Assembly (NCBI GenBank): GCA_016714745.1
Contig: JADKCG010000014.1
Span: forward strand, 31,803-95,802
Source of the DNA: Elusimicrobiota bacterium
GTDB lineage: Bacteria > Elusimicrobiota > Elusimicrobia > FEN-1173
DNA: 64,000 bases
Direction of reading: 5' to 3'
Under the pieces are notes generated by a model, which saw only the letters and a program-made list of their open reading frames with translations, was not told the origin of the DNA and did not search any database. Positions 17,158 through 24,997 of this stretch are shown piece by piece. Each line of letters opens with the position of its first letter. Within the stretch, counting starts at the first letter, position 1. Position numbers and translations under genes: made by a program.

Positions 17158-18318
17158 ATGATTAACAGACAACTTAAGCTCCCGAAGAAGAACAGTTTTT
17201 TCCTTTTTGGCCCTAGAGGAACGGGGAAAACGCATTTGCTCCGTGAATTCCTCAAAGACAAACCTTGTCTCTACATCGACCTCTTGGACCCGGAACGGCA
17301 TCAAACACTGAGCCTACGACCCAAAGCGTTAGAAGAGGAGATTCTGGGCCTTGATCCACACACCCGTTGGGTGGTCATTGATGAAGTGCAGAAAATCCCC
17401 GCCCTGTTGGATATCGTCCACCAACAAATGGAATCGAGAGACATTTGTTTTGCCCTGACCGGGTCCAGCGCCCGAAAGCTTAAAACAGCGGGGGCGAATA
17501 TGCTGGCGGGGCGGGCCTTCTTGACCTATCTTTTTCCACTCACGTCTATGGAGCTGGGGGATTCGTTTTCACTCGCTGATGCCCTTCGATGGGGGACCCT
17601 GCCAAAAATATTTTCACTCGAAACGGAAGAAGAAAAGCGGGACTATTTGCGGGCCTACACGCACGTTTATCTTCAAGAAGAAATTACACAGGAACAGGTG
17701 GTACGGAAACTAGACCCTTTTCGGCGTTTTCTCCTGGTGGCTGCTCAGATGAGCGGTCAAATTATCAACTTTTCTAAAGTGGCGCGGGATGTGGGAACTT
17801 CAGTGCCTACCGTCCAATCTTATTTCCAAATACTCGAGGACACTTGCATTGGGTTCTTGTTGGAGCCCTTCCATGAATCTGTCCGGAAACGACAAAGAGA
17901 GAATCCGAAATTTTATCTCTTCGACACCGGTGTACAAAGGGCTCTTGAAAATACCTTATCGCTGAACCTTCTTCCCAGCACATACGCCTACGGCGTGGCC
18001 TTTGAGCATTTTATTATCAATGAAATTGTTCGATTATCGTCCTATGCCAAGAAAGACGACAGGTTTTCCTACCTCTGCACAAAAGATGGGGTCGAAATCG
18101 ACCTCGTGATCGAACATCCGGGAGGAAAAAAAGCATTGGTTGAAATTAAATCGACTGAATTTCTGAGGCCCGAAGATATTCATTCCTTTCGGAAATTGGG
18201 GTCCGACATCCCTCGGTCCGACATGTATTGCTTCTCCCGGGATCCCCACCCAAAGGTCATCGATAACGTCCGTTGCCTTCCCTGGAAAAAAGGGTTGATT
18301 GAACTGGGCTTGTTCTAA
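17158..18318 (+). CDS. AAA ATPase with C-terminal DUF4143 domain
   Basis: 386 residues, the usual length for this family. Walker A is GPRGTGKTHLL (about residue 19), Walker B WVVIDEVQKIP (about 78), sensor LTGSSARKL (about 101). The C-terminal DUF4143 half has a PD-(D/E)xK-like pattern (DGVEIDLVIEH and ALVEIKSTEF, residues about 310-335). Known: these ATPases are widespread in mobile and accessory regions, are often multicopy, and have no settled function; toxin-antitoxin or defence roles have been suggested. It is convergent with a second, distantly related member at 18,415. The stop TAA is supplied by the end of a dispersed repeat. Confidence 0.8.
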   Translation: MINRQLKLPKKNSFFLFGPRGTGKTHLLREFLKDKPCLYIDLLDPERHQTLSLRPKALEEEILGLDPHTRWVVIDEVQKIPALLDIVHQQMESRDICFALTGSSARKLKTAGANMLAGRAFLTYLFPLTSMELGDSFSLADALRWGTLPKIFSLETEEEKRDYLRAYTHVYLQEEITQEQVVRKLDPFRRFLLVAAQMSGQIINFSKVARDVGTSVPTVQSYFQILEDTCIGFLLEPFHESVRKRQRENPKFYLFDTGVQRALENTLSLNLLPSTYAYGVAFEHFIINEIVRLSSYAKKDDRFSYLCTKDGVEIDLVIEHPGGKKALVEIKSTEFLRPEDIHSFRKLGSDIPRSDMYCFSRDPHPKVIDNVRCLPWKKGLIELGLF

Positions 18319-18421
18319 CCGGGATTCCCCGGTTGACACGGGGCTATCGTTGACAGGGTCCTGAACAGAATTTTCGAGCCCTGCCGGGCGGGAATGCTCC
18401 GTCAACCGAAATTTTCAGCTT
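18316..18421. repeat. about 100-bp dispersed repeat, copy 1, between convergent genes
   Basis: The plus strand from TAACCGGGATTCCCCGG to the palindromic AAATTTTCAG closely matches the reverse complement of 51,215-51,317. Internal CGGTTGAC (start) and GTCAACCG (end) form an inverted pair about 60 bp apart, and CCGGG-ATT-CCCGG is a small hairpin. One end provides the TAA of the plus-strand ATPase; the other end provides the TGA of the minus-strand ATPase. It may serve as a bidirectional transcription terminator or be a miniature mobile element. Confidence 0.6.
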
Positions 18422-19620
18422 AAGATGGAGTTCGGATGGTTGAAGAAATCTTGCAAAGAGAGATGTCGGACGGGGAACGGGGGAGGAGCGCCCCCGATCA
18501 AAACCAGATTTGAATGTGGATACTGCTTTTGGAAGGAGGTCAAACCGCTCAAATCCGCCCGATGGGTTCCCGATTTTACTTCCACCCCAATCACTTTCTT
18601 CCCGAGCGAAAAAACAAAATCGACTTCTTCGGACCGGTCGCGCCAGTAATAAAGTTCGCCGCCCCACTGATCTGCCAAGACGGCCAAGGCGGCCCCCACC
18701 GCGTTTTCAACCAAGCGTCCCCGCCATGTGGCATCTATCCCGGACCGATCCAGAGTGGGAAATGCCAGAGCATTGATGAGTCCGTTGTCCCGAACAATAA
18801 TCTTTGGGGTGGATCCCCTTTGCCGCAAACGACTTCCACTCCATCGCGGCAGAGGGGAAAAGAGAAAAGCCTTGGACAGGAGATCGAGATAGTGGGCGAT
18901 GGTGACGGTGTTGCCAGCATCCGACAATTGGCCGACCATTTTCTGGTAGCTGAGCACCTCGGCCGGGTGGGTGCACGCCATTCCAAAAGTCTGCCGTAGA
19001 AGTGCCGGTTTTTGGACAGGGGACAGGAGAAGCACGTCTTTTCCCAACACCGTCTCAATCACCGCATCCCGGATATACCGGCCCCAACGAACCGGGTCTT
19101 GACGCAAGATCATCCCGCCGGGGTAACCTCCAAAAACCAGATACTCCTCGAGACCAATCCCAAAACACCCCTGGCATTCAGCAAAGGACCAATGGGGATG
19201 CCGGTGTAATTCAAACCGCCCCGTCAAACTTTCCGCCAGCCCCCGTTGCACCAAGAGGGCCGAAGACCCCAAGAGAACGACTCTCAATCGCGTGTTTCCG
19301 CGACGATCCTCATCCCACAATTTTTTGACTGCTTCGCTCCAACGCGGAATTTTTTGAACTTCATCCAAGACAAGGAGGCCGTCCCTCTTCTTCACCAGGC
19401 GCCGCGCCTTCTCCCATTGGGCCACAATCCAATGGACGTCGGGAGGAGCGGGTTGGTCCGCCGTCTCATACTGTGTCGGTCCTTTCCACCGATTGATGAT
19501 TTCCAGAACCAGCGTTGTTTTTCCCACTTGACGGGGTCCCGCCACCGCCTGGATAAAAAAAGCTTCCCCCCGGAGGGATTTCCAGAGAGCATCGAACAGA
19601 TCTTCTCGAACGAAGGACAT
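18415..19620 (-). CDS. AAA ATPase with C-terminal DUF4143 domain (second family member)
   Basis: 401 residues. Walker A is AGPRQVGKTTL (about residue 27), Walker B GLLVLDEVQKIPRW (about 80), sensor VVLLGSSALL (about 115). The C-terminal half carries the DUF4143 features DNGLINAL, GRLVENAVGAAL, ELYYWRDRSEEVDFV and VIGVEVKSG. It is only distantly similar to its convergent neighbour, so the pair arose by separate acquisition rather than recent duplication. Upstream there is a 36-bp perfect palindrome and a promoter whose predicted start point coincides with the ATG. Function unknown; probably a mobile or defence-related accessory gene. Confidence 0.8.
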   Translation of the reverse strand: MSFVREDLFDALWKSLRGEAFFIQAVAGPRQVGKTTLVLEIINRWKGPTQYETADQPAPPDVHWIVAQWEKARRLVKKRDGLLVLDEVQKIPRWSEAVKKLWDEDRRGNTRLRVVLLGSSALLVQRGLAESLTGRFELHRHPHWSFAECQGCFGIGLEEYLVFGGYPGGMILRQDPVRWGRYIRDAVIETVLGKDVLLLSPVQKPALLRQTFGMACTHPAEVLSYQKMVGQLSDAGNTVTIAHYLDLLSKAFLFSPLPRWSGSRLRQRGSTPKIIVRDNGLINALAFPTLDRSGIDATWRGRLVENAVGAALAVLADQWGGELYYWRDRSEEVDFVFSLGKKVIGVEVKSGTHRADLSGLTSFQKQYPHSNLVLIGGAPPPFPVRHLSLQDFFNHPNSILS

Positions 19621-19684
19621 GGCCGTATTCTATGAATTTTGTTCCTAATTTACAATTAACTCAGTCGACTGAGTTAATTGTAAA
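19618..19684 (-). promoter_or_regulatory. leaderless promoter with 36-bp perfect palindrome
   Basis: 19,649-19,684 is a perfect 36-bp palindrome centred on AGTCGACT with arms TTTACAATTAACTCAGTC. On the minus strand its end contributes a TTGTAA -35 (19,655-19,650), followed after 17 nt by TAGAAT (19,632-19,627); the ATG begins at 19,620, so the transcript should be leaderless. A dimeric repressor binding the palindrome would cover the -35 box. The same sequence could also form a cruciform or hairpin. Confidence 0.55.
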
Positions 19685-19739
19685 AATAAAAATTCCTTCA
19701 AAGGGATAAATAAGCTCCAGCCGATGGCTGATCCAAGGA

Positions 19740-22700
19740 TCAGGCGGCGGATAGGAGGGCTCGGGCGAAAGCGGCGGTCGCGTCTAAATTGGCGCGCGTC
19801 AACGGCAGGGCCGATTTTAGTAGGTCCAATAGCCGTATCAGAAGCGGGAGAGTGGGATCGGAGAGGATGGGGGCCGCGCGCGGGTTCTTTGTCGTCAACC
19901 AGGCGATGGCGCCCAGTCCTTGGGACCAGGATTGGAAATGGGCCCCATCGATCTTCACTTCCCCCGACGATTCGAACGAATGTTTCAAGACCGTCACATT
20001 TTTTCCGGACAGTTCCGCCAACGCTGTTTCGAGCAGGGGGTCGTTGGCTCCGGGAACAAGCACGATTTGGAACTGTTCTGCCTTCTGGCCCGGCCATTTC
20101 TTTATGAACTCACGTAAGGACGGAATGTCTTCCATTAAGACTTGATGGAATGAAACCACCGTGTCCACTGTCCCTGCCCATTCTCGCGCGTAGGATCCGC
20201 GAGCGTTCATTCGTTGAGTGATTTCTGACAGAAGAGCCGCTCGCCCGTCCAGGCTGTTGATATCCAAACTTTCCAGCGGCGGCATAAACAGGTCCAACAC
20301 AGGGCGTCGTTCTTCTTCCAGCACAGGAACACCAAAGGCTCGCATGTCCCGTCGCGCCAACTGGGCTCGGTCCCCCATCGCGGAGTGGATTAGATCTACC
20401 ACGAACAATATGGCCTTTTTGAAAATGCCTAAAAGAGCTTGCGTGGGAGATACTCGATGAATTTCGGTGATGACAACAGATGGAATCAGGGCGGGATTGA
20501 TACCCGGCGCGACCACAATTTCAAATGAATTTCCCGCGGAGTGTGTCTCTGCCAGGCGTTTGCGGGACAACAGGTCGGAAAATTCATTGCCGTCCCTGGG
20601 CAAGCGAACGTTTACTTGTTTCCCTTTGATGTTGACTGCGAAAGAGAGGGGACCCGCTGGGGTGGGGTTAAAACCAAATCGTCTAAACTCGGATTGAATG
20701 GCGGCGAGGGATTCAGAGGAATTACTTTCAATGTTGTTCGGATCCCACTGGCTGGCCTTGGCCATAAGGCGGAGGTGTTCGTTGCGCGCCAAAGCGGCTT
20801 TCCAGGCGTAGCGAAAAAAGAGCGTTAATGTGATGATCGCTGCCGGTAACGCCCAGGCCGAACCAAGCCCAAGGGCGAGGTGACCGATGGCCAGTGCGGC
20901 ACCGGTCAAAGCGAAAGCGCCGTGGGCCAGGGCTTTAAATTTTTGTTCACGCACAGAAAATGGTTGGGCCGAAGGAGAAGATTCAGAAATCGATGGTCGA
21001 GTTTTAAGAAATTTAAAATCAACTTGACCCATTCTTAGGTCAATCATTTGTTGTTCAACTTGATCGGTAAGAATGTGCGGATTGACCCATTTGAAACCAG
21101 GCGCGACGACCACCACCACGGAATCGATTCTTCCTCTCAGGAGTTTGGCGTTGTCACGAAAAGACACCATGGAATCTCTCAGAAGGGATGGAAGATGTTC
21201 CTGGTATTCTCGCGTAGACCAAAGCCCTTTTTCTCTGTAATACCGTTTATCCCGGCGGCCATTCGTTGTGTCCAACCGAAAGAGTGTGCGAGTCCAACCC
21301 CGTGAACTTAATCCCAAAACACCTTCATAAGCGAAGCCGTCTTTCGGAACGGTGGTTCCGTCCCGCCGGGGTCCGTAGGGGGCATTCTTCAGGAAAGCGG
21401 CCGTTGCCTCCGTCTCGGTTAATCCATTCATGATTACGATTCCAGACATCTTTGAGGGACGATAAACCGATGGATGGGTTAGCACAGGTTCGGGAAAACG
21501 GTGGACAATGGCCCCTGCTAACCCCAATTGCGCCTTCAATTTCGATTCGTTTAAACCCTTATCCACCGGGATCACACGCAGAGTTCGTCCTTCTCGCCGC
21601 TCCGGGTGCGCGGCCATTTCGACCACCAAATCTCGGACAGAGACCGCGTTTCCCTCAATGATTTCATTGTCAATGAAGGTGACGGTCCGATGGCCTTGAT
21701 TGAAAAGATGTTGGATGGCACGGCTCTTTTCCAAAACCTGTCCCCCCGGGAGAACTTGATTCACGTCAATACTGGTCGTCCCTGCAGGGTTCACCCGAGC
21801 GGGGATGTTGTATTCCTTGAAGAGAGCGTTAATCTTTTCCGCAATGGGGGCCCGCTCGCTCTTTGTGGTCTTTTGGTTCGGGCCAAAGGGGAGGATAATC
21901 ATTTTCATGAGTCTGAGTGAAGCGTTAAAGAATTTAAGGGCCATGCTTGTTGTTGGACCGAGATTGGATTGTAAGAATTCAAACGATTGGGCTAGAACAC
22001 CCGTTATTTTGTCCTTTAGTTCGGGCGGATACACCACCGTAAAATAGGGATCCAAGGGCAAGTGAGCCACACGAGCAATCCCTCGCACCGTGGGCCGGGC
22101 CAGGGCTCCGCCCGTATTCATGTATAGAAAGAACATGTCGTGCAAAAGGTCATCCGCGGCATTTTCGGCCTCTTGCTGGGATAGTTCCGTCCGTTCCCCC
22201 CTCATTATGTCCACAAGGGCCTCTCGCAAAGGGCCAAAAATCTCAACCCCTTGCTCCCCTGTCTTTGCGTTCATCACCGACGAAAGTTCTTCTGGGGTTT
22301 TTGCCGTATTGAACGTGATCTTCTGCCCCGCCGCAATTCGTTGGGCGAGGCGCCGTGCGTTCACTGGGCCCAAATCCGTGTTCCGAGGTTCCAATGTGTC
22401 ATCGTAATCCAGGGAAATGACTTCCGTAACAGAATTGAGGAGTTCTACCATTCGACTGGTCATCTCCGTCCACTCAGCGTTTTGGCATTCCGGCAACCAT
22501 TGCTGAATGGGAAGACCCAACCGACGCATCAGCCGAACATAGAACCATTGCTGGCTTTTAATGGTGAAGTCGTTCATTTCAGCCAGGAGGGCGTCCTGGT
22601 CAGAAACCGAAATTCCCGCAATTTCCATTCGGCGCCGAATCATTCTCATGTGCATCATTCGCGATTCTTTTTTTAGAACCGGTGTTGCGGCTTTTTTTCG

Positions 22701-23852
22701 CGGGGTGATACTTCCCTCGCTGGTCAATTGTTCCCCCGCGGCTTTTATCGCATACAAGGCGATGACCGTTTCTTTCGTGAGTGGATCATGAAAAAAACCA
22801 TACTCAGGAGGGCGCGGTTTGTAGTCCACGCCGGGCCGGTCGCGAGGAATTTTCGATTCGAGATCGATGGCCACACCCACCACGTGGTCTCGGGTTCTCG
22901 CCTTGATCATTTCAGGAGAGTGCCGGTTGTACTCTTTATCTGGGTCCAAACCAGGGTATCGAACGGGATCATGCCCAACCGCGTAATCCACGTAATTGGG
23001 TGCTCTTGACCAGTTGACTTTTAAGGGCATTTCTCCCGGTCTACTGAGGTGGCGATAAAATGTCCCAAGCAGGGTAGCGCCATTTGATGCCAATTTTTTG
23101 TTTTCTTTTGTTGGGTTTACCCAATAGATTTTTACCGATTCCGGATTACTGGCGATGGCGGCGTTGATCCCGAGCGGCAACGTACTGCTAATGATGTTGG
23201 ACTCCTGGGTACCCGGACCATAGAGGATGATGTGGGCCCTACGGATCACCTCCGCCGTTCTATGGTGGACCACCACAGGGTTATGGGCGTCTCGAGCTGA
23301 CCGAGAGAGATGACGAAAAAAGTCTTCCATTTTTTGAATATTGGCCGGAGTGGCTTGGCTCGAAGGCAAGCGACGGACTGTCGCCAGGAGTTCCTCATGA
23401 ACAGAGGGATCAACCCCTTGCGTTTCCAACTCTTCTTTAGTCGGCGGTTCCAAAGTGAGACCCGTTGTTTCGGTAAACTCCTCCATAAGCTCATCGAGAG
23501 GGGGAAATCGCTCCACCATCGACAAGGGAATAATTTCGGCGGTTCTGGGGTATTCATTAAGCCCCGTTTCGCCAAAAAACATGGTCCCATCCGCTGTCAG
23601 GGCCATCAGATGTTGGGGATTGGATGTGGCAATTCGGACAGCGTCTCCAGGGCGCAATTTCAACAGTTTCGCAAGTTCAGTGATGGAGCGTTGCCAGGGG
23701 TCCGGCCAACCCTCCCCCAGGTGAGCCCAGGTAGCCCCTTGGAGCGCGATGCTTCGAAGCGGATAGTTGTTAAACCGAAAAGGAGGCAGGTTCAGATCCC
23801 TAGCAGGATTTCCAATCACTTGGTTTGAATGGATGGTTTTGATGATCCTCAA
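19740..23852 (-). CDS. second giant protein, C-terminal fragment: CofD/YvcK-like (2nd half), HAD-like, membrane and unknown domains
   Basis: 1,370 codons from an apparent TTG at 23852 that overlaps the end of the previous fragment. The first 330 residues complete a CofD/YvcK-like domain (ITELAKLLKLRPGDAVRIAT, MALTADGTMFFGE, RRAHIILYGPGTQESNIISS), whose first half lies in the other frame, so this is a fragment and not an independent gene. Residues about 470-760 look HAD-like (VISLDYDDTLEPRNTDL, TFNTAKTPEELSS, TVTFIDNEIIEGNAVSVRD). Residues about 990-1030 are hydrophobic (two helices). The last 300 residues contain two similar IVVAPGINP / IVLVPGANDP stretches of unknown role. A missing base in a five-T run at 23,851-23,855 would rejoin the frames. 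Confidence 0.7.
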   Translation of the reverse strand: MRIIKTIHSNQVIGNPARDLNLPPFRFNNYPLRSIALQGATWAHLGEGWPDPWQRSITELAKLLKLRPGDAVRIATSNPQHLMALTADGTMFFGETGLNEYPRTAEIIPLSMVERFPPLDELMEEFTETTGLTLEPPTKEELETQGVDPSVHEELLATVRRLPSSQATPANIQKMEDFFRHLSRSARDAHNPVVVHHRTAEVIRRAHIILYGPGTQESNIISSTLPLGINAAIASNPESVKIYWVNPTKENKKLASNGATLLGTFYRHLSRPGEMPLKVNWSRAPNYVDYAVGHDPVRYPGLDPDKEYNRHSPEMIKARTRDHVVGVAIDLESKIPRDRPGVDYKPRPPEYGFFHDPLTKETVIALYAIKAAGEQLTSEGSITPRKKAATPVLKKESRMMHMRMIRRRMEIAGISVSDQDALLAEMNDFTIKSQQWFYVRLMRRLGLPIQQWLPECQNAEWTEMTSRMVELLNSVTEVISLDYDDTLEPRNTDLGPVNARRLAQRIAAGQKITFNTAKTPEELSSVMNAKTGEQGVEIFGPLREALVDIMRGERTELSQQEAENAADDLLHDMFFLYMNTGGALARPTVRGIARVAHLPLDPYFTVVYPPELKDKITGVLAQSFEFLQSNLGPTTSMALKFFNASLRLMKMIILPFGPNQKTTKSERAPIAEKINALFKEYNIPARVNPAGTTSIDVNQVLPGGQVLEKSRAIQHLFNQGHRTVTFIDNEIIEGNAVSVRDLVVEMAAHPERREGRTLRVIPVDKGLNESKLKAQLGLAGAIVHRFPEPVLTHPSVYRPSKMSGIVIMNGLTETEATAAFLKNAPYGPRRDGTTVPKDGFAYEGVLGLSSRGWTRTLFRLDTTNGRRDKRYYREKGLWSTREYQEHLPSLLRDSMVSFRDNAKLLRGRIDSVVVVVAPGFKWVNPHILTDQVEQQMIDLRMGQVDFKFLKTRPSISESSPSAQPFSVREQKFKALAHGAFALTGAALAIGHLALGLGSAWALPAAIITLTLFFRYAWKAALARNEHLRLMAKASQWDPNNIESNSSESLAAIQSEFRRFGFNPTPAGPLSFAVNIKGKQVNVRLPRDGNEFSDLLSRKRLAETHSAGNSFEIVVAPGINPALIPSVVITEIHRVSPTQALLGIFKKAILFVVDLIHSAMGDRAQLARRDMRAFGVPVLEEERRPVLDLFMPPLESLDINSLDGRAALLSEITQRMNARGSYAREWAGTVDTVVSFHQVLMEDIPSLREFIKKWPGQKAEQFQIVLVPGANDPLLETALAELSGKNVTVLKHSFESSGEVKIDGAHFQSWSQGLGAIAWLTTKNPRAAPILSDPTLPLLIRLLDLLKSALPLTRANLDATAAFARALLSAA

Positions 23853-24997
23853 AAATGAACTAAAAATAGGCCGAGGGTTCTTCTGTCTTCTTCAGGCAAT
23901 CCATCGATTTTTTTTAACCAGGCGTTGAGGTGAGTTGATGAGCGATCTGTTTTTTGATTGACTAAATATTCAGTGAGACCCTCAAAATCACGCATAAACT
24001 CCTCTTCTATGGAATCGTTATATTCCCCATTTTCTAACTGGAACCTGGTCCCCAGAAAATCCTTCATCGGTTCCGATTGGGCCAGGTCGAGGAGAGCCTT
24101 TCCCATATCGGGGACGCCGGGCATACCAAAATCGTGGGCCGGTACACGATGGGTACGCCCAGCGTCGGACCCAGCCACAACGGCGTTCACTCGAATTCGA
24201 GGATCTTTGGATAGCAACTGTGTCAGAGAGGATGCCGCGCGGCCACCCCGGAAAAGGACGACACTGAGGGGGTTCTCCCCAGAGAATTTGCGATTCAGGT
24301 ACGTTTCCTGTTCAAACAGTCCCTCATACAAATCGAGAATCTGATTTTGCATTTCAGGGGAATCTTGGGAACCGGACATGAGGGAGAGCCGGTTTTGCAG
24401 GATCCTGAGAATGGCCGAGGGAGAGCGTAGAACACAATAGTGCCGAAAGTGGGACAGGAGTTCGTTTGGATTTTGGACCAATTCCGACAACGGCCGGTCG
24501 TTCACGCGGGGGACCAGACCCTGTGTGACAAGAGAATTGACGGCGGCCTCTAACTCCTGCTCAACGGGAGGCGCCCTTGCCCTTTTCGCGGCCGTTGCTT
24601 CGCCTCGGCCATAACGAATTTCGTCCATTAAAAAATGTCCCAAGAACTTCGCGGCAAAAACAACCGGGACGGCGGCGATAAAAGAATATACCGCCCGGAC
24701 CACAACAGGACCTGAGAAAGCCCAAGCGGAGAGAGCCACCGCGAAAAGGAAGGCGGCCGACAAGATGAAACCGGTCCCAAAAATAAGCCAGCGCCGGTTC
24801 TGAATTTGTTGGACCCATTCGGGGGGGGGTGGGGTGATGTTGGACCACAAACGTGGGCGATAGGAAATTCCATTCCATAAATCCGGCGAAGGCGTGACCC
24901 CAGCGGGTGCTGGCCTCACCGCTGAACCACATTGCGAACACCCGTTTGGCTCGCTCCGTTGTTCGCTCCTCTCCCGGCCGGACCGTATTGTAGGCAA
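23849..24997 (-). CDS. second giant protein, middle fragment: membrane segments and CofD/YvcK-like domain (1st half)
   Basis: Only the part from about 24,829 downwards is in the true frame; the upstream 55 codons of this frame overlap the N-terminal fragment and look like noise. Two membrane helices follow (LIFGTGFILSAAFLFAVAL and SFIAAVPVVFAAKFLGHFL). The second resembles the M50-like HELGGH helix of the first giant protein but lacks the HE pair. Then comes VVLFRGGRAASSLTQLLS and GMPGVPDMGKALLDLAQ, matching the nucleotide-binding start of the CofD/YvcK family (normally GGGTGLS and PGDIRN), but with altered glycines. The frame ends VHF-stop inside a T5 run. Confidence 0.65.
   Translation of the reverse strand: MPTIRSGRERSEQRSEPNGCSQCGSAVRPAPAGVTPSPDLWNGISYRPRLWSNITPPPPEWVQQIQNRRWLIFGTGFILSAAFLFAVALSAWAFSGPVVVRAVYSFIAAVPVVFAAKFLGHFLMDEIRYGRGEATAAKRARAPPVEQELEAAVNSLVTQGLVPRVNDRPLSELVQNPNELLSHFRHYCVLRSPSAILRILQNRLSLMSGSQDSPEMQNQILDLYEGLFEQETYLNRKFSGENPLSVVLFRGGRAASSLTQLLSKDPRIRVNAVVAGSDAGRTHRVPAHDFGMPGVPDMGKALLDLAQSEPMKDFLGTRFQLENGEYNDSIEEEFMRDFEGLTEYLVNQKTDRSSTHLNAWLKKIDGLPEEDRRTLGLFLVHF

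Noticed and set aside
23849..23855. Programmed -1 frameshifting between the middle and C-terminal parts of the second giant gene
   Set aside because: The CAT-TTT-TGA context does not form a proper slippery heptamer and I see no downstream pseudoknot; similar missing bases in five-base runs elsewhere favour sequence error. Not fully excluded.
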